This document shows, in pieces, positions 53,702 through 63,400 of a stretch of DNA of 64,000 nt. The stretch covers positions 310,001 to 374,000 of the forward strand of contig CAWHYG010000006.1 in the NCBI GenBank assembly GCA_963833505.1, given 5' to 3'. Numbering within the stretch: the stretch's first letter is position 1; every line of letters begins with the position of its first letter. Position numbers and translations under genes: made by a program. Source of the DNA: CAWHYG01 sp963833505 (GTDB lineage Bacteria > Eisenbacteria > RBG-16-71-46 > CAIMUX01). The notes beneath the pieces were generated by a model. That model did no database searches. It was not told the origin of the DNA and was given only the letters and a program-made list of their open reading frames with translations.

Positions 53702-55179
53702 GCGCGGCCGGCGACCGGTCTCCGGCCGCGCATGTCTTCCGCCGCCCGGTTCCGGTCCGAAGGGACGAGGGTACGGCCGTGCTCCTCGCGCTCGCGGTGC
53801 GAGTCGCGCTGGCGGCGATGCTCTGGAGCTGGCCCGGCCGGGCCATGGTCAACCCTGACGCGGTCGACCACCTCAAGATCGGGCGGAATCTCTGGCTCCA
53901 CGGCGCCTTCTCGAGCAGCGTCCGGGAGCCCTTGCTCCCTGAGTTCGTCCGCGCGCCGCTCTATCCGGCCTTTCTGGCGGTGACCGGAGGGCCCGCCGCA
54001 ACCATCGGCGCCGGAGGCGAGAGAACCCGGGCCTGGATTCTCGTTCCGTGCTTCTTCCAGGTCCTGATCGGATGCGCCACGGTCCTCTTGACGGTCCGGA
54101 TCTCGCGCCTCCTGCTCCGCCTCCCCGATCCGATCCCTCTCGTCCTCGGACTCCTGGGAGCGTTGGATCTGAACGCAGCGGTCTTCTGCGGCCTTCTCAT
54201 GACCGAAACTCTGTTCACGTTCCTTTGGACCCTCGGATTGGCTGCCGCCCTCTGGACCCTGCGGACCGGCCGCCTGCGTCCCGGCTTCCTGTTTCTTGCT
54301 GCGGCTCTGACCGGCGCCGCCTTCACCCGGCCGATCGCCGAGTATGCCCTACCGTTCCTGCTTCTCGTGCTGGGGGCGATCCACTGGCGGCGGCGCGGCG
54401 CGCACGGAGTCCGGGAGGTGGCCCGCGCCGCGGCGCCGGCGCTTCTGGTGCTGGTCGTCGCTTGCGGTCTGTGGGCGGCCCGCAACATCTCCCGGGGAGG
54501 ACCTGTCGCCTTCACGGCCGCCGGGAACTGCAACCTCTTCGTCTATGGGCGGCGCATGGAGAGCCTGGCTGCGGGCACACGCGACGCGGAGGGCCAGACC
54601 GCCGACTGGAGACGGAGTCAGGCCGCGATCGAGGACTCCGCTCGAAGCCCGCGGCAGCTCGATCGGAACCTGGGACGCGAGGGCCGCCGGCTTCTCTGGA
54701 CCTACCGGCGGAAAACGCTGGAGCAAGGGCTGGCCGGGATCGAACGGACGCTGCCCGGGCTCGCGCACGAGACGATGCTCTACCTGGGCGCGGCCGATGG
54801 GGAGATCCGACCGCTCCGGTTCTCCACCCTCGCGGATTGCTGGCGGAGAGCGCCCGGACTCACGCTCCTTCGCCTGTTCTGGATCAGCGCCAGCGTGGTC
54901 CTTCTGCTGCTCGCGATCGCCGGACTGCTTCCGATCGCAGCCCGAGGTCTCACCGGGCGGATTCCCCGCAAAAGCGGGAACGACCCGGGTCCGCCGGCCG
55001 ACCGCGGCGCCTTTCTCATCATCGCGGCCGGTTTTCTCTATCTTGAAGCGGTCGGAATCTTCAACAACACGGCCCGGTTTCACCTTCCCATGGCGCCTTC
55101 GATGCTCTGGATCCTGGGATTCGCCCTGGCGCAGCTCCGAACCGACCGTCTCAGACGGCGCCGGCCTGCACCCGTCTGA
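53698..55179 (+). CDS. GT39/ArnT-like membrane glycosyltransferase
   Basis: A 493-residue polytopic membrane protein with about twelve helices. The first external loop contains NPDAVDHLKIGRNLWLHGAF and RAPLYPAFLAV, the D/E-rich first loop plus xxPPLYP-type motif of lipid-linked sugar transferases. A soluble region follows near residues 265-360. Starts at GTG 53698 inside the guaA stop; GTG 53692 is an alternative. The 3' end overlaps the converging pgl gene by 29 nt. The sugar and acceptor are unknown. Confidence 0.72.
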   Translation: MSAAGDRSPAAHVFRRPVPVRRDEGTAVLLALAVRVALAAMLWSWPGRAMVNPDAVDHLKIGRNLWLHGAFSSSVREPLLPEFVRAPLYPAFLAVTGGPAATIGAGGERTRAWILVPCFFQVLIGCATVLLTVRISRLLLRLPDPIPLVLGLLGALDLNAAVFCGLLMTETLFTFLWTLGLAAALWTLRTGRLRPGFLFLAAALTGAAFTRPIAEYALPFLLLVLGAIHWRRRGAHGVREVARAAAPALLVLVVACGLWAARNISRGGPVAFTAAGNCNLFVYGRRMESLAAGTRDAEGQTADWRRSQAAIEDSARSPRQLDRNLGREGRRLLWTYRRKTLEQGLAGIERTLPGLAHETMLYLGAADGEIRPLRFSTLADCWRRAPGLTLLRLFWISASVVLLLLAIAGLLPIAARGLTGRIPRKSGNDPGPPADRGAFLIIAAGFLYLEAVGIFNNTARFHLPMAPSMLWILGFALAQLRTDRLRRRRPAPV

Positions 55180-56194
55180 CCGGTACCGAAGGAGGCAGCC
55201 CCCGAGCCGCCTCTTCGTCGAGAAGCCACCGCGCCACACCTCCTTCGGGAGTAATCCGCTCCGCGGGCAACATCGCCTCGCCCGGCTCTTTCGCTCCGCC
55301 CAGGACCCGGGCCACGATCGCTTCCTTCTCCGATCCCGAGACGAAGAACAGAACGGCTCGCGCCCGACAAAGGCGCGGGGGAGTCATCGTGATCCGGTCC
55401 GGCGCCTCCATCCCCTCGGGAGCGCGGACCGCGCGCACCCAATGCTCGTGATCGTTCAGGACCGGATCGTCAGGGAACAACGAGGCCGTGTGACCGTCCC
55501 GTCCGAGGCCGAGCAGGACGAGATCGAAGGCGGCGGCGTCCTCTTCGCCTCCTCGACCCTCCATGATGCCGAAGAAGGCCCGCAACATGCGTTCGCCGGC
55601 GGACGCCGCCTCTGCGGGGGTCCCGGCCGCCGTAAACCGATGGATGTTCTCTTCAGGAACGCCGGCCGGATCCAGCAGCGCCCTCCGCGCATTCCCGTAG
55701 TTGCTCGCGGGATCGTCTGAAGGGACGCAGCGCTCGTCTCCCCAGAACACGTGGATCCGGGACCACGGAAGAGACGGATCGTCCAGAGGAGAGCGAGCGG
55801 CTGCCAGGGTTGACCCGGATCCCTGCGTCCCGGCCGACGCGCCCGACGCGGATCCCCGCGCCCGGACGGCCGCACCCGGTGCGGATCCGTGCTCCCTTGC
55901 CGACGCGCCCGACGCCGAACCCTCCGCTCCAGCCGGCGGACCCGACGCGGATCCCCGCGCCCCGGCGGCCAAGATCTCGTAGATTCGGATCGGGGTGGAC
56001 CCGCCGGAAAGGACCAGGGAGACGCTGGCCGCTCCCGGAACCGCCCCGTCACCGAGATCCTGCAAACGCACGCCGAGATAGTGGGCGACCTGAAAGGCCG
56101 CCGCGCGACTCAGGCTCTCCGCATCGGGATAGACCAGGATGTCGCGGTTCGGCCCGAACCGGGCTCTTCGAGGGGAGTTGCGGCCGCCTGTCAT
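55151..56194 (-). CDS. pgl: 6-phosphogluconolactonase with repeat insertion
   Basis: Hydrolyses 6-phosphogluconolactone in the oxidative pentose phosphate pathway. Family motifs: LVLSGGSTPIRIYEIL, WSRIHVFWGDERCVPSDDPASNYGNARRALL, LLGLGRDGHTASLFP and SGSEKEAIV. Between IYEILA and the WSRIHVFWGDER strand lie about 55 residues of Gly/Ser/Ala repeats that other Pgl enzymes lack; without them the length is normal. The ATG at 56194 has GAGGAGG 8 nt upstream. Confidence 0.92.
   Translation of the reverse strand: MTGGRNSPRRARFGPNRDILVYPDAESLSRAAAFQVAHYLGVRLQDLGDGAVPGAASVSLVLSGGSTPIRIYEILAAGARGSASGPPAGAEGSASGASAREHGSAPGAAVRARGSASGASAGTQGSGSTLAAARSPLDDPSLPWSRIHVFWGDERCVPSDDPASNYGNARRALLDPAGVPEENIHRFTAAGTPAEAASAGERMLRAFFGIMEGRGGEEDAAAFDLVLLGLGRDGHTASLFPDDPVLNDHEHWVRAVRAPEGMEAPDRITMTPPRLCRARAVLFFVSGSEKEAIVARVLGGAKEPGEAMLPAERITPEGGVARWLLDEEAARGLPPSVPVRRVQAGAV
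55808..55967 (-). repeat. 33-nt tandem repeat, about five copies, inside pgl
   Basis: Units of 33 nt code for 11-residue blocks such as AGARGSASGPP, AGAEGSASGAS, AREHGSAPGAA and VRARGSASGAS. CCCGACGCGGATCCCCGCGC recurs at 55842 and 55941, exactly three units apart. Confidence 0.9.
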
Positions 56195-56507
56195 GAAAGT
56201 CACCTCCTCGGCATCGGCTGATGGAAATCGCAGCCGGGCTATTCTCGACCACCGAGTTCACGAAGACCTCGTCGCGGCGAGGCCTCAGAGTCCCTTCGAT
56301 CGGGATCGACATCGCTTGTCCACCGGACTCACGCTCATTCTCATTCACCATACCTCATGGACCGGTTCGGAGCACCCAGCGACTGCCGGCGGACCGGCTC
56401 GCGGCGACCCGGTTGACAGGGTCGCGCCGGGGGTTCAGAGCGGGCCGGAGGAGAGGACCCCGCGCGAAAACCGGCCCGGAACATCAAGGTCCGCCCGGAA
56501 TGAGTCG
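56195..56507. other. Divergent intergenic region between pgl and the histidine kinase
   Basis: A 313-nt gap with no convincing gene or promoter pair. A reading frame open upstream of the kinase start runs through it but looks like non-protein sequence. Confidence 0.4.
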
Positions 56508-58703
56508 ATGACCCATTTCAGGGGTGAAGGTTCGAACGGCCGGCCCGAAGGAAGTTCCGCCATCCCCGCCCCGCAGGTATCCCGGCAAGAAAAGGCCGAG
56601 AACGACTATGCCAGATCATGGGACCCGGGTCATTGCTCCAGCCGGAGAAGAACGTCCGACTTCCGCCCTCCCGGCGCCGGGCTTGAGTCCCGCCGGGACG
56701 GGCTGCACGCCCTCAGCGGGGAAAACAGCGAAGTCGTTCTGCGGACCTTCGTGGACGCGTTCCCCGATCCCGTGGTTCTGCTCGATCGCGACCTGACCGT
56801 GCTGATGGCCAACCACCGCCTGATCGAGAGCCTGGGCCTCACGAGCCGCGAGGTCTTGGGAAGGTCGGTGCCGGCGCTCCTCGGCCCGGAAGGGACGCGA
56901 CGGGTCGAGTTCGTCCGCCGCGCGATCCGCGAAGGGGAGCCTCAGCGCTTCGAGGACAGCCGCGCTGGCCGCCGGTTCCGGAACCGCGTCTTCCCCATCC
57001 GCGACGACGCCGGCCAGGTCGTTCAGGTCGCCGTCATCGCCGTGGACGTGACCGAATCCTGGCGCGCGCAACGTCTCATGGAACGGGAGAAGCTTTTCGC
57101 GAACACGATGATCCAGACCCTGCCGGGAATCTTCTACGTCCTCGACCGGGAAGGCCGTCTCATCCAGTGGAACCGCACGGCGGAGGAGACGAGCGGGCTT
57201 GGGCCGGGCCGGCTGGTCGGCGCGGATGCGCTCCTCGCGATTCACAAGCAGGACCGGCCGATGGTGGCCAGGCAGTTGCGCCGGGCCCTCGAGACCGGAG
57301 AGGCGTCGGTGGAAGCGCGGATACGTTCCCGAAACGGGCCGCCACGCCACTTCTTCCTGACCGCGCGGCGGATGGAGGTGGACGGCACCTTTTTCCTGGT
57401 CGGCAACGGCATCGACCTGACCGAGCGCAAGAAGGCGGAAACGGCGCTGGCCGAGAGCGAGCGCCTGCTGCGGGAGGTCATCGAGAGCCGGAGCGAAGGT
57501 CTCCTCGTCACGGACCGCAACGGTCACGTGATCTTCATGAACCAGGGCGCCAAGGACCTCATCGGCCCGATCGGCCCCGAGATGGATCGGATGGAATGGG
57601 CCAGACAGGCCGGGATCCACCGTCCCGACCGATCGTCACGACTCCCGACCGAAGAGATGGCCACGTCCCGCGCTCTCCGCGGAGAGTCCACCAACCGGAT
57701 CGAGTTGTTCCTTCAAAACGCGACCGTGCCCGAGGGCCGCTGGATCCGCGCGTCCGGGCGACCGCTCAAGGACCCGTCCGGCCAGGTCTCGCGCTGCGTG
57801 GTGGTTCTCGAGGACACCACGGAACAGAAATTTCTCGGGCAGAAACTGGCCGACTCCAGGAGGATGGAGTCCCTCGGGACGATGGCCGGCGGCGTCGCGC
57901 ACGACTTCAACAACATTCTCTATGCCATGCTCGGCTTCACCGACCTGGCCCTCGACCTCGTGGATCCGGACAGCAAGGCCCACGGTTGCCTGGAGCAGAT
58001 CCGGGACGGGGGCAAGCGCGCCGCGGATCTGGTCAAACAGATCCTGGCCTTCAGCCGTTCGGTCGAGCGGGACAAGGAGCCGCTGCGGATGCAGGCGGTC
58101 CTCGCGGAAGCGCTGCAGCTCATCCGGGGTTCCCTCCCGGCGATGATCGAAGTCAAGGCCGAGATCGACGAGGGCTGCCGGACCGTGCTGGCCGACGCCA
58201 CCGCCCTGCTCCAGATCATCATGAATCTCTGCTCCAACGCCTTCCGCGCGATGAGCGAGCGCGGAGGGCGGCTGGAGATCGGCCTCACGGAAACGGCGGT
58301 CGGTCCGGAGGCGGTGGAGCTGGGCCTCGATCTTCCCGCCGGGGACTACATCCGCCTGTCGGTGCGAGACAACGGCTGCGGCATGGACGCATCGACACGA
58401 GAGAGGATCTTCGAGCCCTACTTCACGACCAGGAAATTCGGCGAGGGGACGGGCTTGGGCCTGGCGATCGCCGGCGGCCTCGTGAGGGCGATGGAGGGCG
58501 GGATCACGGTCGAAAGCGAGCCGGGAACGGGTTCCCGATTCGACGTTCTGCTGCCGGTTTACGGATTCGGAGCGCGGAGCCACACCGATGCGACCGGCTT
58601 CGAGGCGCGGAGCCACTCCGATATGACCGGGTCCGCAACGGCCCGGGACAAACACGAGCTCACAGGAGGGGCGGACGATGCCACGCGTTCTGGTAGTCGA
58701 TGA
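56508..58703 (+). CDS. Soluble PAS-PAS-PAS sensor histidine kinase
   Basis: A 731-residue protein with no membrane helix, so probably cytoplasmic. After a low-complexity N-terminus, three PAS-type domains follow: about residues 80-185 (FVDAFPDPVVLLDRDLTVLMAN), 195-310 (TLPGIFYVLDREGRLIQWN) and 325-445 (SRSEGLLVTDRNGHVIFMN). The phosphorylated His465 is in MAGGVAHDFNNIL, the box typical of the HPK4 class. ATPase boxes: NLCSNAFRAM (N), DNGCGM (G1), FTTRKFGEGTGLGLAI (F/G2). The C-terminus has an 11-residue duplication. It overlaps the response-regulator gene by 26 nt, so the two form a pair. Confidence 0.9.
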   Translation: MTHFRGEGSNGRPEGSSAIPAPQVSRQEKAENDYARSWDPGHCSSRRRTSDFRPPGAGLESRRDGLHALSGENSEVVLRTFVDAFPDPVVLLDRDLTVLMANHRLIESLGLTSREVLGRSVPALLGPEGTRRVEFVRRAIREGEPQRFEDSRAGRRFRNRVFPIRDDAGQVVQVAVIAVDVTESWRAQRLMEREKLFANTMIQTLPGIFYVLDREGRLIQWNRTAEETSGLGPGRLVGADALLAIHKQDRPMVARQLRRALETGEASVEARIRSRNGPPRHFFLTARRMEVDGTFFLVGNGIDLTERKKAETALAESERLLREVIESRSEGLLVTDRNGHVIFMNQGAKDLIGPIGPEMDRMEWARQAGIHRPDRSSRLPTEEMATSRALRGESTNRIELFLQNATVPEGRWIRASGRPLKDPSGQVSRCVVVLEDTTEQKFLGQKLADSRRMESLGTMAGGVAHDFNNILYAMLGFTDLALDLVDPDSKAHGCLEQIRDGGKRAADLVKQILAFSRSVERDKEPLRMQAVLAEALQLIRGSLPAMIEVKAEIDEGCRTVLADATALLQIIMNLCSNAFRAMSERGGRLEIGLTETAVGPEAVELGLDLPAGDYIRLSVRDNGCGMDASTRERIFEPYFTTRKFGEGTGLGLAIAGGLVRAMEGGITVESEPGTGSRFDVLLPVYGFGARSHTDATGFEARSHSDMTGSATARDKHELTGGADDATRSGSR
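58569..58634 (+). repeat. 33-nt in-frame duplication at the kinase C-terminus
   Basis: GCGCGGAGCCAC occurs at 58572 and 58605, 33 nt apart. The units code for GFGARSHTDAT and GFEARSHSDMT, directly after the ATPase domain. Confidence 0.85.
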
Positions 58704-59049
58704 CGACGCCCAAGTCAGGACCATGTTGCAGATGACTCTGGAAAAGGCCGGCTACGAGACCGAAGTCGCGGCCGACGGAAACGCCGCCATCCGGCTCCAG
58801 CGCGAGCGTCCCTCGGACATCCTCATCACCGACATCATGATGCCGGACAAGGACGGGCTGGAGACCATCATGGCCTTTCGCCGGGAATTCCCCAATTCCG
58901 GCATCATCGCCATTTCCGGCGGGGGCTGCGGCGCTCCCGGGGACCTTCTCCCCGTCGCCGTGCACCTGGGCGCGACGCGGGCATTCTTCAAACCGGTCGG
59001 CCGCCACGAGCTTCTCGAAGCGGTCCAGGCGCTGCTCAACGAACGGTGA
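58678..59049 (+). CDS. CheY-like single-domain response regulator
   Basis: A 123-residue receiver domain with no output domain. Acidic pocket Asp8-Asp9, phosphoacceptor Asp52 (LITDIMMPDKDG), Ser80 and Lys105 (AFFKPVG). It overlaps the histidine kinase gene and is probably its phosphorylation partner. With no DNA-binding domain it must act through another protein or a phosphorelay. Confidence 0.93.
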   Translation: MPRVLVVDDDAQVRTMLQMTLEKAGYETEVAADGNAAIRLQRERPSDILITDIMMPDKDGLETIMAFRREFPNSGIIAISGGGCGAPGDLLPVAVHLGATRAFFKPVGRHELLEAVQALLNER

Positions 59050-59162
59050 TTCCGACGGGAGAGCCCGGTCCTTCCATCAGATCCGCGCGCATCGACCGGC
59101 GCCGGAACGAGAACCAGTCCGGCGCAACGGGGCGGCCGGCCGCGCTTCGCCCCGGCCTTTCC

Positions 59163-59192
59163 TTGACCCTCCTTCCGGCCGATTCCTATACT
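59163..59192 (+). promoter_or_regulatory. Sigma70-type promoter candidate for tdh
   Basis: TTGACC (59163-59168, 5 of 6) and TATACT (59187-59192, 5 of 6) are separated by 18 nt, about 118 nt upstream of the tdh ATG. It lies in the 261-nt gap after the response regulator. Confidence 0.65.
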
Positions 59193-59310
59193 GAAGTCGC
59201 TTCCGGGGCACACGGCGCCGATCGCGCCGGTCTCGGTCCGATCCGAAAGCGCCCGGTGGAGCGGCATGGACGGGGTCGACAGCGTCGAGGGACGCGGGGG
59301 GGAAGGGAAC

Positions 59311-60366
59311 ATGGCGCAGATGATGCGGGCAGTGGTGAAGACGCAGCCCAAGGAAGGGGCCGAGGTTCGGATGGTCCCGGTTCCCAAGATCGGGCCGAAC
59401 GAGGCGCTGGTGCAGGTCAAGGCGACGACCATTTGCGGCACCGACGTGCACATCTACCAATGGAACGAGTGGGCGGATCAACGGATCGGAGCCGGTCATC
59501 TCCCTCAGACCATGGGACATGAGTTCTCGGGCACCGTCGTCGAGGTGGGCAGCGAGGTCCGGCGGGTCAAGGTCGGCGATTTCGTCTCGGCCGAGACGCA
59601 CATTCCCTGCACGCACTGCATCCAATGCCTGACCGGGCAGATGCACATTTGCCAGAATCTCAAGATCCTCGGCGTGGACCTGAACGGCGCCTTCGCCGAG
59701 TACATCGCGGTCCCCGAGCTCGTGCTCTGGAAGAACGACCCGGCGATACCGCCGGAGTTCGCCGCCGCGCAGGAACCGCTCGGCAACGCGGTCTACGCGG
59801 CCCTGGTAGAGCCGGTTTCGGCTCGCACGGTCCTGATCTACGGCGACGGGCCGGCCGGGCTCTTTGCCGTCGGCGTCGCAAGGGTCTCCGGCGCCGCGCG
59901 CGTCTATCTTGCCGGGCTCTCCCCCTTCCGTCTCGAGATCGGACGGCAGATGGGGGCGGACGCGATTTTCGACGTGTCCAAGGATGACGTGGAGAAGCAG
60001 ATCCTCGAGGACACCCACGGCGGCGGTGTCGACGTGGTCCTGGACATGGTCGGCCGCCAGTCGGTGCTGGATCAGGGCCTCAAGCTCGTCCGAAAGGGCG
60101 GTCGCTATTCGGCCTTCGGGTTGCCCGACGGGCGGCTGTCGATCGATCTCAACAACGGGGTCATCTTCAAGGGACTCCGGCTCTATGGCATCAACGGCCG
60201 GCTGATGTATGAGACCTGGGTGCAGGTCTCGAATCTCCTCGCCAGCAAGCGGCTCAACATCCAACCGGTCCTGACTCACAAGCTCCCGCTGGAAGATTTC
60301 GCCCGTGGATTCGACCTTTTGACGCACGATCCCATCCAGGCGGGGAAGATCGCATTCGTGCTTTGA
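59311..60366 (+). CDS. tdh: Zinc-dependent L-threonine 3-dehydrogenase-like enzyme (MDR family)
   Basis: A 351-residue medium-chain dehydrogenase. The catalytic zinc ligands are Cys in TTICGTDVHIYQWNEWA and the His/Glu of MGHEFSGTVVEVGSEV; the structural zinc is bound by four Cys in CTHCIQCLTGQMHIC. NAD site: YGDGPAGLFAVGVA. The HIYQWNEWA and late IFKGLRLYGINGRLMYETW stretches match E. coli Tdh, which oxidises threonine to 2-amino-3-ketobutyrate, but related sorbitol-type enzymes share some of this. The ATG at 59311 has a GGGGGGAAGGG purine run upstream. Confidence 0.87.
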   Translation: MAQMMRAVVKTQPKEGAEVRMVPVPKIGPNEALVQVKATTICGTDVHIYQWNEWADQRIGAGHLPQTMGHEFSGTVVEVGSEVRRVKVGDFVSAETHIPCTHCIQCLTGQMHICQNLKILGVDLNGAFAEYIAVPELVLWKNDPAIPPEFAAAQEPLGNAVYAALVEPVSARTVLIYGDGPAGLFAVGVARVSGAARVYLAGLSPFRLEIGRQMGADAIFDVSKDDVEKQILEDTHGGGVDVVLDMVGRQSVLDQGLKLVRKGGRYSAFGLPDGRLSIDLNNGVIFKGLRLYGINGRLMYETWVQVSNLLASKRLNIQPVLTHKLPLEDFARGFDLLTHDPIQAGKIAFVL

Positions 60367-60457
60367 GAATCGGGCCCGGCCCCGACGTCCTTGACATCAT
60401 GGCTCGGCTCGTTCCGCTCGGACGCCGATAGATTCGACAGCAGGGGCCCGGTCAAGG

Positions 60458-63400
60458 ATGCCGGGGCCCGGCGCAGACAAGGGAATGGAAGCGCTGGAAG
60501 AGAACAGGTCCACCGACGGGCGGGCACGCCGGGGTGCGGCCGGTCCGTCGTCGGGCCGGCAACGCCTCGTCCGCGCCGGATTCCTGCTGCTGCCTTTCGC
60601 CGTCCTGGTCGCTGCCGTCCTGTTCGAGACCTCGACCTCGACCTTGCAGTCCTGGATCCTGCATCGGGAAGCGGCGCGACTGACCTGGTCCATCGCGCCG
60701 GGACCGAGCGATCGGATCCGTTTTCCGACCACGGGACCGTTCGATCTCCGCCGGGGCTACGTCGGCCTCCCGGACATCACGAAGCGGCTCGAGGACCACA
60801 ACTCGCGGATCGCCGCCCAGGCGCGGATGTCTCCTCCGATGCTCTCGCTGATGGACCACGGCCTGTACCCGGTCTATCCGGAGAAGACCCAGGCCGGCCT
60901 CCTGATCCTGGACCGGGAAGCGCGTCCCCTCTATCACACCAGCCTTCCCGAACGGGTCTATCCGTCGTACGACGCGATTCCGCCTTTGGTCGTGACCAGC
61001 CTGCTTTACCTGGAGAACCGGGCCCTGCTCGATCAGGGGCATCCGTTCCGCAATCCCGCCGTCGAGTGGGACCGTCTGATCAAGGCCACGCTCGATTTCG
61101 CCCTGAACCACATCGGGCTTCATCGGGCTCAGCCCGGAGGCAGCACCCTGGCCACCCAGATCGAGAAGTTCCGCCACTCGAACGAGGGCCGGACCGACAC
61201 GGCCGGGGACAAAGTCCGGCAGATGCTGGAGGCGAGTCTCCGGGCCTATCGCGACGGCCGGAATACCCAGGGGGCCCGCCGGCGGATCATTCTCGATTAC
61301 GTGAACTCGGTTCCGCTGGCCGCCCGTTCGGACTACGGCGAGATCCAGGGGCTGAAGGACGGACTCTGGGTCTGGTACGGCGCCGATCCCGCCCGGGTGG
61401 ATCGGATCCTGGCGAGCCCGCTCGACGTCGCCGGAGCCGCCGCGTGGGGACCGGCGTTCCGGGAGGTCCTGAGCCTCTTCATCGCCCAGAGGCGCCCGAG
61501 CGAGTTTCTCCTCGGCGGTCACCACGGCCTGGATCGGGAGATCAACTCCAACCTGCGCCTCCTGGCACGCGCCGGAATGATCTCGCCGGAGGAGCGGGAC
61601 GCGACTCTCCGCGCCCGGCTCGATTTCCGCCGCAGCTCAGTCTCGCGGATCCTGCCCTCGTTCGCCGAGGCCAAGGCGACCAACGCCATCCGCGCGCGTC
61701 TGCTCACTCTGACCGGCCTCACCAGCTTCTATGACCTCGACCGCCTGGATCTGACCGTCGCCAGCACGATCGACGCCGCGACCCAGAAACGCGTGACCCG
61801 CACCCTGGAACGGCTGCGCCTGCCTTCGGTGGCTGATTCGCTCGGGCTCCGGGGACCGCAGCTTCTGGTCCACGGCGATCCCGGCGGGGTGATCTACAGC
61901 TTCGACCTCTATGAGCACACGAACGGCGGCAACGTCCTCCGGGTGCAGGCGGACAACCTCAATCAGCCGCTCGACATCAACGAGGGAGTCAAGCTCGAGC
62001 TGGGCTCGACGGCCAAGTTGCGGACTTTGTGCAACTATCTGGGCATCATCGGCGATCTGCATGCCGACATGGCCGGCAAGCCCCGATCCGAGATCGCCCG
62101 GGGGGCCGTCCTGGACGACGATCCCATCCGGAAGTGGGCGGCGGGATTCCTCTCCACCTCCCCGGACACGACCTTGCCGGCCATGCTGACCGGCGCCCTC
62201 AACCGGACCTACTCCGCCAATCCCGGCGAAGCCTTCTATACCGGCGGCGGCCTGCACGTCTTCCAGAACTTCGAGCATCAGGAGGACGACCAGACCTATA
62301 CGGTTCGGGACGGCCTGGTCCACTCGGTCAACCTCGTGTACATCCGGTTGCTGCGCGACATCGTCCGGTATTACCGCGACGAGCTTCCCGCCTGGCAGAA
62401 CGGCATCCTCGAAACCGAAAGCAACCCGGAGCGGGCGGAATACCTGGCGAAGTTCGCGGACAAGGAGGGCAAGGAGTTTCTCTGGGGCTTTTACAAGAAG
62501 TACAAGGGCCTGAAACCGGACGAGCAGCTCCGCGCGCTGGTCGAGGGGATCCAGCCGACGCCCAAGCGGCTGGCGGTGATCTTCCGCACGGTGCGACCGG
62601 ACGCGACCCTGGACCGGTTCACCGCCTTTCTCCGGGCATCGCTGCCTTCCGGCGCGCCTTCGTCCGAACTGACGGCGCAGCTCTACGACGAATATGCGCC
62701 GGGGCGCTTCGGTCTCGACGACCTCGGCTATCTCGCGCGGGTGCATCCGCTCGAGCTGTGGCTTCTCGAGTATCTGAACCAGCACCCGGGCGCAAACTGG
62801 AAGGATGTGTCCGACGCCGGCCGCGATCAGCGCCAGGAAGTCTATTCCTGGCTCTTCAAGAGCCACCGGAAGGCGGCCCAGGACAAACGGATTCGCGACC
62901 TGCTCGAAGAGGAGGCGTTCGAGAGGATCCATGACGCCTGGGTGAAGCTCGGCTATCCCTTCGATCGGCTGGTGCCGTCCTACGCCACCGCCATCGGGAG
63001 CTCGGCCGACAAGCCGGTGGCGCTGGCCGACCTCATGGGCATCCTCGTCAACGACGGCATGCGATATCCGCTGGAGCGGCTCGAACAGCTTCGTTTCGCG
63101 GAAGGAACGCCGTTCGAGACCGTCTTCGAAGCGGACGGCGCGCAGCCGGAGCGCGTGATGCGCCCCGAGGCGGCCCGATTGATCCGGAGCGCGCTCTTCG
63201 ACGTGGTCGGCCAGGGCACCGCCATCCGGGCGAAAGGGGCCCTCACCCTGCCGAACGGCAGTGTCATCCCGATCGGCGGGAAGACCGGGACGGGAGACAA
63301 CCGGTACGAGACCTTCGCGCCCGGCGGTCGGCTGATCTCCTCCAAGGTGATCAACCGCACGGCCACGTTCGTCTTCCTGATCGGGGATCGCTTCTTCGGC

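Noticed and set aside
60391..60396. TTGACA as a promoter -35 box for the PBP gene
   Set aside because: No acceptable -10 hexamer lies 15-19 nt downstream.
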